Both the position numbers and the translations under genes were made by a program. The notes under the pieces were generated by a model, which was given only the letters and a program-made list of their open reading frames with translations, was not told where the DNA came from and ran no database searches. 64,000 bases of DNA from contig CAKAKS010000060.1 of NCBI GenBank assembly GCA_916700875.1, positions 6,570,334 through 6,634,333 on the forward strand, in the 5' to 3' direction. This document shows positions 1 through 64,000 of this stretch, in pieces; position 1 is the first letter of the stretch, and every line of letters begins with the position of its first letter. The stretch comes from Sebastes aleutianus. Taxonomy: Eukaryota; Chordata; Actinopteri; Perciformes; Sebastidae.

Positions 1-2200
1 AGCCAGGGAGCATGAAATGTCCTGCAGACAGGAAAGTCATTAAAATGAAGAATCATATGTGGGTTTTTTTTAGTGATAATTATGTATGGTAAACAATCCA
101 AATGTTTTTTTTTTTTCAAATAAAATGATAATCACATATTAATTATCAGACGGAATTATTAGTGTTTTTCTAAGTCTCATAATTATTCAGCTCCGTTATT
201 ATCTTCAATATATAGAGCCTACAGAGGCTGATTAGTATTATATTAGCCACATTAGCAGCCATATCACATGTCTTTATCTACATCACCTCTGATATCACAA
301 CTGACCTGCAAAGCGGCAGAAAGACATTTAAGACAAGGAGATGAGACGTGGCCGAACAACTGATTATTTTTGGGGGGGAAATTATCATTAATTCATCACT
401 ACAAATTATAAATAAAGTTAAACAGACTTTTTTTTTTTTTTGTGAACCAATCTCAGACCTACATCAAACTTTTATTGAGCATATTCATTTATTTAACGTC
501 AACAGAGGAGGCAACTCGATTCTGCAAAATTCAGATTTGAGCTATAGTTTGATCTTTCTTTGAATGGTTAATTATATTTATTTAATTAGCATTATTATAC
601 AGAATATAAGAGCGGGTTCAGGGGAAAATGGAGAGCACTTAAGGACGCTAGCTTTAGATTTGTGGATGTGTAAAGTATAAATTCCCAGATTTGGATTTCA
701 TCCAACTAACCTTTGCTCGGCCACTGGATCAAAATGCGCTTGAATATTAACCATCAGACTATGCCCTGTGACAGAATAAGATGATTCATAATATATATAT
801 TTTTTTATAATTGGGTGAATACAATAAAGCAGAGATCCTCTCCCTCTGATCCCTCCTCGTCTCTCTCTGTGTCTACTTGGCCTTCAGGCCTGTTATTCAT
901 GATTCATCCAGGCTTTATTGGCTACTGAAGACTCGTTTAAAAACCCGATTTTCACCTGACATTGCAATTAACTGCTTGAAAAAAAAATCGCATTTGTATT
1001 TAATGGTCTCGACAATGAGGTCTGGAACAAGTGGTTACACAGATGATTTAAAGCGGCGCTGGTTGTTGCTGAAAGGCTATTTACTGTAATACTGTATCCA
1101 AGGCCCGGTTCATTACGCACGGCAGCTCAACATAATTAATTTATAAATGGAAAGGAAACAACCTGCAACGTCTCCAGCACGCTGATATTTACAAAACAGC
1201 TATTGAGCTTCTTAATAATCATCCGGGGGAAAAAATAATGCTCAATCACCAAAATTAAAAACCTGCAAAGGATTAAAATATGAAAAGATGGATGATGTAC
1301 ATGCAATCATAGGATATAGGCTAATAATGATGGAAATAATAACGACAAGAAATGTTTTTTTTATTTAATTTGCAAATATTTCTTGAGAATATTACTCCTA
1401 AACATTGTAGCCTATTTAAACCCGTATTATGTTGTGATTAAATATTTTCATTATAGTTATATAAACCAATCAACTTAAATAAACATAACAATTCTGAAGC
1501 TTAAATATGACCTCATAGCCTAATTGCGACAAGTAACCCAAGTAACTGTAACTGATGTAGCTTACAAATAGCCTATAATAAAGATATTTAATTGAAAAAG
1601 AAAATTACTTTTCACAAGTCCTCCCACAAGTAAACAAGTGCAAATGTTTTGTGCTTTTCTGATTTCGTTTTTTATTTAAATTTGTTGAGACATTGACTGA
1701 TAGGAAACCGATTGATCAGCATGATAAATGTAGCCTATGGAAATGGGAAAATGTCCATAAATGTGATCATCTGTTCACAAGGATCACATTATCTAACGAC
1801 CAAACAAACCACGTCCTCATTTATTACTGGCTTTGAAGACGTAAAATGCATTCAAATGTGCATTTGGGCCTAATGACCTATATTGTGTAAAGGTTGACCA
1901 GTTAACTGAATTAAACTGAGTCTTGTCAGTTAATAATAATAAGTTAGATAGGCCCCAGATAACATGATATTAAGCAACCTGCTTTCTCCGTCCCTCATCT
2001 CTGGATGAATTAACTTCAGAATAATGACAGTAATGGTGAGTGCGCACATTGAGTGGACAGTTCCATGTTGAACTTCATCGGTGACCGGCCTGCAGAGTGG
2101 ACTGTGTACTCAGGAAGCTTTATCTAACAGACAGAGGAGAGGCTGCACTGACAGGCCGCTGCATGCTCTCTCTTCATATCATCTCCATATGACCCTCAGA
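1..2200. other. upstream intergenic DNA, possible conserved regulatory elements
   Basis: No coding sequence or recognised transposon is seen. Two blocks, about 120-350 and 870-1260, are complex, non-repetitive sequence with several TAATTA-type homeodomain cores (for example near 138, 566-588 and 1132) and no long ORF. This texture is typical of vertebrate conserved non-coding elements. In other vertebrates the gene upstream of VPS13B is OSR2, a developmental regulator that attracts such elements. Conservation cannot be tested here, so this is inference. Short T runs occur near 60-120 and 427-442. Confidence 0.3.
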
Positions 2201-2205
2201 CAGGC

Positions 2206-3190
2206 AGGGCTGGAAGAAGGAGCCTCTTTTACTTAAGTAAAAGTTGCAATACTACAGTGTAAAAAATACTCTGTTAAGGAAAAGTCATGCATGCGAAAAC
2301 ATTCTTAAATAATAGTACAAAAGTATTAAAATATACTTACCAAAAGTAGAAGTACTCATTATGCAGAATGGCCACTATCTGTATTATATATAGCCTGTAT
2401 ATTATATTACTGGATTATAAGTAGTGAGGCATTAAATTAATAGATAATTGTGTAAGCGAATATGTCTAAGTGGATATCTATATGAATGTGCGTGTGGATA
2501 TAGACATATGTATATACTGTATGTATATATATATCTATATATGAGGTTCGTTGTATGTATATGAATATGAATATGTATGTATATGAATATGAACTTATCT
2601 CTTGACACTGCACTATTACAACGGGTAGTACTTTTTTTTCCTTTTCTTTTTCTTATGTTTCTTTATATATATATGTTGTTGTTGCTGTCTGTATGTCCCT
2701 TTTACAAGTATGTGTATGTATTCCTTTAACCTTAAATACAAAATAAATAAAAAAAATTGCAATATTACAGTGTAAAAAATACTCTGTTAAGTAAAAGTCA
2801 TGCATGCAAATCATTCTTAAATAATAGTACAAAAGTATTAAAATATACTTAAAGTACCAAAAGTAAAAGTGCTCATTATGCAGAATGGCCACTTTCTGAA
2901 TTATATATAGCCTGTATATTATATTACTGGATTATAATTAGTGAGGCATTAAATGTGTTCATCACTTTAATGTTGCAGCTGGTAAAGGTGGGACTGATTT
3001 GAACTACTTTATTTACTGCTATAGGTACCTTAATACGTGATATTGCATCATGGTTTATTGATTATGACTTATATTTTTGCATTGATAACCTGAAATATGC
3101 AAAGTAACTAGAGCTGTCAAAGAAATGTAGTGGAGTAAAAAGTACCTCCAAAATGTAGAAGAAGAAGAAGCATAAAATGGAAATACAACT
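2206..3190. repeat. duplicated fish dispersed repeat
   Basis: A segment of about 200 bp starting TTGCAATACTACAGTGTAAA (2244 onward) and ending GTGAGGCATTAAAT (to 2435) recurs, slightly diverged, at about 2756-2954. Shared blocks include ATACTCTGTTAAG, CATTCTTAAATAATAGTACA and CTCATTATGCAGAATGGCCA. The second copy continues to about 3190 through sequence I recognise as a common perch-like fish repeat rich in TACTT/AAGTA. The two copies are separated by an AT-rich spacer with TATATG-type simple sequence. Confidence 0.65.
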
Positions 3191-3194
3191 GCAG

Positions 3195-3813
3195 AAACAA
3201 ATAGTATTAAGAGAGACAGATTGGCCGCAGAAATTGTTGGTGTGTACAAGTTTGATCGTGAAGTAAAGATGGAGCCTATAACCCCGTCTTTCACTCCGAT
3301 ATTATAGGCTGTTATTTGTCTAATTTCCTAAGCCAGTTTTTTATTATTCCAAGGTCACCTATGGTGCTGAAAAAAAAAAAAGACGGCCAAGGACAAATAT
3401 AGTGGCCAGTTTTTCTTTTTTCTTTTTTTAAACTTCAGAATTCATTATCCATAGAATTTGCTACTGTATTTTAATGTACACTAGGTTGTATTTATTTATT
3501 TATCATGCCAATAATAGTACATCTGTAAATTTCAGTGAGCATCCAGTTGCATATATTAACATTATAATGACACTTCATGTTATGTTTAAGATTAGATCAG
3601 ACCCACACATAAACTGTTTCGAAACCAGGCAGGTCACCTGTGTGACTGAAATGCAAAGATCCTTCTATTATAGCATTCATTATTCACTTTCATTGACTTT
3701 TCCATAGCTGAAGATAATCTCTGTTCTTGAAATTAAAGTGATGTGATTGTAGGACATAACTTTAAAAAAAAAATAATAATTTCAAGAAAAGTGGACACTA
3801 TTCAGGGAGTTTT
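3195..3813. other. intergenic sequence, nothing recognised
   Basis: AT-rich unique-looking DNA with homopolymer runs near 3371 and 3415. No supported gene, RNA or complete element was recognised. Small ORFs here have no family resemblance. Confidence 0.5.
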
Positions 3814-3874
3814 ATGTCTCCTCTCTCAGTAAAGGTGAGTTTTTTTTTATCTCTCCTCTCTCAGTAAAGGTGAG
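3814..3874. repeat. two-copy tandem duplication with donor-like ends
   Basis: The string CTCCTCTCTCAGTAAAGGTG is present twice, about 35 bp apart, each copy followed by AG. Each looks like a pyrimidine tract, CAG, a short AAAG and a GTGAG donor. The second copy runs directly into the GC-box region. No coding frame was found to support real exons. Confidence 0.7.
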
Positions 3875-3887
3875 CTTCCACGGCCAT

Positions 3888-3930
3888 GTAGGGGCTAGGG
3901 GGCGGGGCCAAAGAAATGACGTATAAAACG
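3888..3930 (+). promoter_or_regulatory. GC-box, CRE half-site and TATA-like cluster
   Basis: A GC box GGGGGCGGGGCC (about 3898-3909) is followed by TGACGT (3918-3923) and TATAAAA (3923-3929). The tight order resembles a small RNA polymerase II promoter pointing right, with an expected start near 3950. No ORF or recognised RNA lies directly downstream. It could be an alternative vps13b start, a promoter for a non-coding transcript, or chance. Confidence 0.3.
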
Positions 3931-4570
3931 TGCAATGATGCCTTCCCGTGCTCCTCGTTAGTCCTCACATAGAGAGATTAGCGGTGTGACTACAAGCACA
4001 CGTTGATTATTGATAAAAGTAACATTGAAAAACACAAATATGTGCTGCTAATTGTTTTTAAACCAACTGTCCCTACGACACCTGCTACTGCATTGACCGA
4101 CTTATGAAGAGACCATGTGCAGTGCATCAGGCATTTGCTTGATGTTCTCATGGATTTCTTTTTTAGTGATCTCCGAAGTCAGTCCTCTGAATATCACATT
4201 TCAGTCACCGATTACAGGGAATTGTGTCGCCAATGTCTCCCTGATTTGTGTGCCTTAGGGTGTTGCCTGTGTTTTATTTTTTATTTTTCACTACTTAAGT
4301 TCTTTGTATTTGCTTGTCTCCATTTTTGTTTGCCCTTAGTTCCTAGTAGTCTTTTCCTTATTATATATATCAGAAATGAGGCATGATACACACCCCACAG
4401 AAGTCTGTATCACTGATATGCACATGCTTCCTAATAAAAATATTTGAAACGTATTACAGGGAATTTGTTTCTTCTGTCTCGCTTGCCAGTATTTTGGGGG
4501 GCTCGCTTGTAGCCTATTATTGTGCTCTGAACTCTGAAGCGCAAATTTCCAACAGCCGAAAAGGCAACAC
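3931..4570. other. sequence between the two promoter candidates
   Basis: No recognised coding exon or repeat. It contains pyrimidine-rich tracts and short ORFs on both strands that overlap each other and show no recognised domain. If the cluster near 3888-3930 is a real promoter, its transcript would start here. Confidence 0.4.
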
Positions 4571-4719
4571 TTAGACATACGGAAGCCGCGCTGGTGTTTA
4601 CTGATGACGTTTGGTGCTGAAGCTGTTGAGCGATGTTGCTAACGTCAGTTAACAGGATGAATGTGTTGTATTAAAACGTCCAATACAAGAAATAGCTTCA
4701 GGATACAAGCTGGAGTCAA
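4571..4719 (+). promoter_or_regulatory. candidate vps13b promoter and non-coding first exon
   Basis: The coding start exon begins with a splice acceptor, so an untranslated exon must lie upstream. Here an ETS-type ACGGAAG (4579-4585) lies next to CCGCG, and a CRE half-site TGACGT (4605-4610) follows. A consensus-like donor GTAAGC occurs at 4720. This fits a housekeeping-type start site followed by a short 5'UTR exon ending at 4719 and a 2.9 kb first intron to 7617. The exact start is not visible; this is inference from motifs and spacing. Confidence 0.4.
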
Positions 4720-5259
4720 GTAAGCAGGGGGGTTTCTATATTTACCGCTGGCTGCACGTTTTAGCCAGCCAAACGAAGTTAGGGGGAGTTCTTCTCAGCA
4801 GTTAGCTTAGCTTAGCTTCTGTGTGTGTGTACAGCCAGACTGACAGCAGAGCAGCCAGCTAGCCTCTCTGCTAACTAACTACTCCGCTGGAAGTTAACGC
4901 TAATGTCTTACTACGCAGCACGACACTGCTTTACTTACAACACCAAGTTATATTTAGTCAGCTGCATTGTGGGAATTTGAGTCTGTAACTACTGCTGGCG
5001 TTTCTCTTCTAGTCGCATGCATAAAAAGTGAAGTCACATTAGCTGTCAGGCTAATTCAGGCACCTGAATGAAGCCACTTCACAAAGTAGAACCACTGAAA
5101 TGTCATTAAGTAAAACCTTGACCTGCAAACTATGCGAGCAGAGTTATATTCCTGCCTCTGTTGAGTGTTAATATCAGCTTTACATGACCAGCTGTAGTTC
5201 ACCTTACACAATCAGCCTACCTAGGCGTCACTTAGGCATCATTTGGGTAGTTTTAAAAT

Positions 5260-5475
5260 GCACATATAATATATATGACCAATATAAGTAGGATACATTT
5301 ATTTGTATAGCACCTTTCAAAAGCAGACGTCACAAAGTGCTTTATAATAAAAGCAAATTAAAGATGGAGCAATAGACATGAAATGCAGACAAAGAAATAT
5401 GCTAAAAACATAAAAAGTACAAGGTTAAATAAAATACTAAAAAGCTAAGCAAAAGCAAGCCTAAACAAGAGGGGT
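5260..5475. repeat. LINE-like fragment, left half
   Basis: It begins TTTATTTGTATAGCACCTTT and includes CACAAAGTGCTTTA and GGGTCTTGAGCTGCT, a pattern I recognise from 3' regions of fish non-LTR retrotransposons. The text that normally follows (GGGAGAGAGTTCCAAAG-like) appears only at 7129, after two other elements. This suggests the copy was split by later insertions. Confidence 0.5.
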
Positions 5476-5485
5476 CTTGAGCTGC

Positions 5486-5900
5486 TAGTTAAGATAAGAT
5501 AAGATAAGATAAGATAAGATAAGATAAGATGAACCTTTATTAAACCCCTGAGGGAAATTCAGGTGTCAAAGCAGCAACATCAGCAAACATCAGCAAACAT
5601 CAGCAAACAGAGTGAAACACAGGAGAGGTACAGGTATACAAAAATTATAAAACAATAATAGAGATATAAAAGATACAGAGTGAAAGGGTGAACATAGTGT
5701 GTACAGTCCGTCAATAAATAAATGTAGTATATACATATGTGCAGTCTATAAAGTGGTATATAGGATGTATAGTGTAAAGTAAGTGTAAAGTGCACCAGTG
5801 GTTAGAGTCCAACATGGTTGCAGATAGAGCATGTTTAAAGTTCTTAAAGTCCTCATAGTTCTCATATGGGGTGTATTGTTAAGGGTGTTCACAGATCTTA
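5486..5900. mobile_element. retroelement 3' end with (AAGAT)8 tail
   Basis: Eight perfect AAGAT units at 5491-5530 are followed by GAACCTTTATTAAACCCCTG AGGGAAATT, the hallmark start of a very common fish retroelement 3' end read in reverse. The rest, to about 5900, is AT-rich with CAGCAAACAT repeated three times at 5580-5608. The simple-repeat side is the tail, so the element lies in minus orientation. It ends at the next inserted element. Confidence 0.55.
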
Positions 5901-7121
5901 AAGGGGAACACCACCCAAATTAATAATTCCAACATGTTATATTCTTGGCATAGGAAAGTTCAATCAATATTAGTGAAGATGAGCTGGCTCTCTCTCAAAG
6001 ACAGAAATCAGAGAAGTAAATCTCAAACTTGTGACGTCATAGGGTATAAAGTTTGGAGCTGCGCCATAGACAATGGTTACGTCCGAAATTCCATACTTTT
6101 TATACTTGTTTGTTTACTCTCAGTGTCATCTGTAACATCTTTCCCAGTTCATTGGCTGTGGTTGAAAAGTCTTTTTTGCTTAGGAAGGTTTCTAGCGGAG
6201 TGAAATGACCATGGTCTATGGAAAGAGGCTGGGACACAGGCGGACACGGGTCTTGGGGTATAGGGTATAACACATGCACAGTGTAACTGGAGCTGCGGTC
6301 GTGCGCTGCGATTGACTAAATTTAGTCGAGTGCAGACCAGATTTTACTGCGCATATGTTGTACCCCAAAGGTATGACGCGTAGATGACGCGTGACATCTC
6401 CTCATTCCACCCTCTTTGGAAATGACCTGGAAGTATCTAAGAAGCAGCCATGATAAGAGTTGTTCGAATTCTTTAAATGCTAAGGAAAGGTGTTTTAATG
6501 CTTCCTTTCTTATCTCCTTTAGCATAGGGAACACTGGACCACCCTTTACGAAAGGAAAGGAGAGAAATGATGTTGATATTCATATAAACTTTTGTCACTG
6601 GTAGCCTATATTCCTTTATTTATTTAAATTCCAACCTTGGTAATGAAGTGATATTTTCACTGGTTGTCGCGGGTGAAGCAGCCTGTCACTGAAAGACCTG
6701 CGTAAGAACGCACGGGGTGAAGCGGCACCTTTTGTAGTCCATCTTCGGACCCATTTCAAAAACATCCGCCACCGTCGCATCATAATTGCGGAGCCTAGTG
6801 TAAGTGCGGTCGGATTGTCTTTTCCAAAGTCCTCATGAATTCTCCTTCACATCTTTCCTTGACCTCATGACGTTTTCCATCGAGGTCAAGGAATAGTGGT
6901 TAGGAAAAGACATGAGGACGTCATTTTTTTTTCACTTTTGGACCGCAGCCATTCTTTAGCAGCTCCAGACTTTATACCCTATGACATCACAAGTTTGAGT
7001 TTTAGCACTCTAGTTTTTGGATTTGGGAGAGAGTTGTTCATGTTTACTTATATTTTTTGACTCTCTTAAACCATTTGAACAACATGTATGAAGTTTAAAA
7101 ATGGGCGTAGTTCCCCTTTAA
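5898..7121. mobile_element. TTAA-flanked foldback element, family with AGGGGAAC ends
   Basis: TTAA at 5898-5901 and 7118-7121 flank 1216 bp with inverted ends AGGGGAAC and GTTCCCCT. Inner arms also match: CAAACTTGTGACGTCATAGG near 6027 pairs with the inverse around 6979-7001, so the element folds back over much of its length. TTAA duplication is characteristic of piggyBac-type transposases. No transposase ORF is present, so it is non-autonomous. Confidence 0.75.
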
Positions 7122-7375
7122 GTCCAATGGGAGAGAGTTCCAAAGTTTAGAAGCTATAACCTCAAAAGCACAGTCTCTGTTTGTCTTGGAGTGAAGAACA
7201 ATAATAATAATAGAACTTCTCAAATAGATATTTTGACTTGTCATAGCAGAAAAAGCACAGGTGTACTTGATGTCATCAATTATGGCTCCATTCCATTTAA
7301 GTGTCCCAAAAAGCCTTGCCAGTGAGCCGACATGCACAGTACTGCTGTCTAGGAGCTGGCACACTTGAATGGAAT
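7122..7375. repeat. LINE-like fragment, right half
   Basis: GGGAGAGAGTTCCAAAGTTT and the following AGCTATAACC...AAAGCACAGTCTC resemble the continuation of the fish LINE fragment that stops at about 5475. A related repeat-like stretch, GAGCTGGCACACTTGAATGG, follows at 7352. Identification is from memory of the pattern only. Confidence 0.4.
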
Positions 7376-7617
7376 GCAGTCATCAATAATGTTATTCATT
7401 TCACATGTGCTCTTGTGCTATGACATATACAAATATCTGCTGTGAAAAATGTCTATTTCCTGTCAAGGCTTCAGAAGAAGTAGTGTTTAAATGAAATGAT
7501 TCATTTTTAATATTGGGATATAATGTTGAAAGGAGAATTAATACATAAATACTGTACAAATACACACAGCGTTGAATGACATAACAATGTTTTGTTCAAT
7601 GTTTGATGCGTGTTCAG

Positions 7618-62240
<54,623 letters not shown>

Positions 62241-64000
62241 GTCGGACATCTCACGCTAACAGTTGCTCCATCTGTTCTACTAGGCTGAATATAACAGCTA
62301 ATAGTTCACTGTACTCCCTCCACTTGTTTCAACACCGTCTCTTATCTTCTGTATTCTCTTCTACTATATTCTATTCTGCCAATGATCAGAAACCGCAACA
62401 GTTTGCACTTTACAGTATCCTCATCACATTGTTATTTCCTTGCACAACCCATCTTTCAACACACAGCTGTACATGAAAGTAGTGACCTTTTAGACCACAT
62501 GAGGGAGGCTAAGCCAAACACCTTTGTTAGTGATCGTCCCTGCACAGCTATTGATGAGCTCATCCCTGGGATGTTGTGAAAGAACATGGAATGTGTGTCT
62601 GTGTGTAATATCTGTAGCAATAACTCTCATTTTTGCGAAACGATAACATCCGTAGGTTTCGGCTGTTTCAGCATCTGCGATAGATAATAGATGATGGGGT
62701 AATTACTACAGAGCTTTTGACTAAAGCCGGGTAGGTCAGTGTGTTCCTTCCTGTTTCTATATGTGTCTGGAGAAGGGTCAGTATAGTTGGACCCCCCGGG
62801 GGGATTGAGAAATTGAGAGTAGATAAAAGAGGAAGCATTTTTCACCAAGGTAGCTATTACAGATGGTAATAAAATAACACATGCCTCATGTATTTTCCTA
62901 AATCAAGTTCTTCTCGCCTCTCCTCTCCCCTCCTCAGCCTTGGCTTCATGAGGGCAGTGTTTTTTGTGCTTGCCAGGAGAGAAGTAGAGGTCGGGAGGTC
63001 AAAGACATGACTATCTCTCTACTCATCCTGTCCTCTTCTTCTCTGCTCCTCCTCATACACTCCTTGCCAAGAGCTCAGGAAGATTCACTTTCCTCCCCAA
63101 AACTATCTGTGTATGAAGGCCAAATTGGCTGCTGTCTGTGTATTTTATAAGGTTTTGCCCTATTTAGACCTGGAGATTCCAACTTGCAAATTACTTACAG
63201 TGTGAATGTTTTTTTATATACAGTATTGGCGAAAAACAATAGAAGGAACAAAGTAACAAAACGTTTAAAGCTGGATCTGTCAAGTTGGATAGGAAAATAC
63301 AGGGCGTGACAGTAATAGTTTGTGTGTGCCAGTGTGTGTTTGTTGGTATGCACACTTGTTCTTCCGAACTAATGTGGCATCCACAGCAGTACATTGCTTA
63401 GCTTCCGTGCTGGTCCTTACTGTTAATGTAAGTTACTGTATGTAACGTTACTACACTGACTATAAGGATGTATATATTCTGTACATGTAGCAGCGTCATC
63501 ATGAAGAAACCTATACGTCAGGTCATTTGAATGTTAGGATTTGACTAAGGAGCACCACTGTGAAGCTACAGAATAATATAAAAACCTAAAAAACAAAACA
63601 AATAATGAGCCCGCGCTTTAAGTAGAAAGTGTTTTAGTGTGTGTAATCATGTCTCTGTGTGCCATGTGAGCTGCATGTCTCTTGTAATTTGAATGTTGAC
63701 TGTGGATATTGACTTGAGCCCTGGCATATGATTAGATTGGACATGGCAGTGCCAGATGAACCTGATGCGGGCTGTGGCGTTAGGCCAAAGAGCAAAACAG
63801 CTTTGGGATCAGGTTCTGAGCCCACCTTGGAGCTGGGAATGTAGCCCACCAGAACCTTTACTGAACTGAAACAAGCCCATGTCCCGGGACCAGAGCCAAG
63901 GCCGTTCAGTAACAGAGCGCTCAGGTTTGGGTCCACCCCAGGTCCTGGACACAGTTTAGTGGTTCAGTGCTCTGGTCACTCCTTACTTTGGTGAGCACTG
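62241..64000 (+). other. beginning of the next vps13b intron
   Basis: Donor GTCGGA at 62241. I searched for the next expected VPS13B segment (around LNPEEVALLEEYIPTRH in mammals) and did not see it, so the intron runs past the window. No repeat with clear ends was recognised. Confidence 0.75.

Larger units (their letters stand above)
4720..7617 (+). other. putative vps13b intron 1 (5'UTR intron)
   Basis: If the first exon ends at 4719, this is the intron to the start-codon exon. The first 500 bp are unique-looking with GCTTA and GCTAAC-rich simple stretches. 5260-7370 is a nest of transposable elements, listed separately. The last 250 bp end with a T-rich tract and TTCAG. Confidence 0.4.

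Noticed and set aside
3918..4060. Possible small nuclear or nucleolar RNA after the TATA-like box (ATGATG near 3935)
   Set aside because: No matching D box, Sm site or terminal stem that I could identify; left only as a promoter candidate.
4790..4930. TTAGCTTAGC and GCTAACTAACTA-type repeated words
   Set aside because: Short, irregular, common in fish DNA; no hairpin or element ends.
5491..5530. Direct repeats that could be taken for a CRISPR-like array
   Set aside because: Perfect 5-bp units without spacers; a retroelement tail in a vertebrate genome.

Overview
This window is vertebrate nuclear DNA, most likely from a percomorph (perch-like) teleost fish. Short coding exons are separated by introns of 0.6 to 20.8 kb with GT-AG boundaries. 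The intergenic and intronic DNA is full of fish-type repeats: hAT-like and TTAA-inserting foldback MITEs, LINE 3' ends, and long CA, GA, TTCTC and GATAA microsatellites. There are no bacterial-style operons, CRISPR arrays or rRNA, and I recognised no tRNA.

The only protein-coding gene I can support is the 5' part of vps13b (COH1, the Cohen syndrome gene) on the + strand. Twelve coding exons lie between 7630 and 62240. They join in one continuous frame, with matching splice phases, into the first 612 residues of the roughly 4000-residue protein. The reading starts MLESYVTPLL and runs through the Chorein_N region and the GWVSWAWSFVPA motif to the segment ending HEYEPYCKPQL. The gene continues beyond the right edge. 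A non-coding first exon with an ETS/CRE-type promoter is likely near 4571-4719 but is less certain.

Layout: 1-2200 is upstream intergenic DNA, including complex AT-leaning stretches with homeodomain-type TAATTA cores that may be regulatory (in other vertebrates OSR2 is the upstream neighbour). 2206-3190 is a duplicated fish repeat. 3814-3930 holds a small tandem duplication and a GC-box/CRE/TATA cluster. 4571-4719 is the putative vps13b first exon. 5260-7370 is a stack of nested transposable elements in intron 1. 7618-62240 contains the coding exons. 62241-64000 is the start of the next intron.

The introns carry an unusually readable transposon record. Three different foldback element families are flanked by TTAA, four copies in all. 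A TAGGGCTGTCAA-ended hAT-like family has at least four copies. Two of these lie very close to splice sites: one ends 50 bp before the exon 12 acceptor, and a broken copy begins about 23 bp after the exon 7 donor. A second repeat family shares its core but has different ends. Three other hAT-like elements are present, one of which still carries a broken BED-zinc-finger transposase start. I found no sign of a previously undescribed gene system. The interest lies in this mobile-element architecture, in the candidate upstream regulatory DNA, and in the promoter choice of vps13b.
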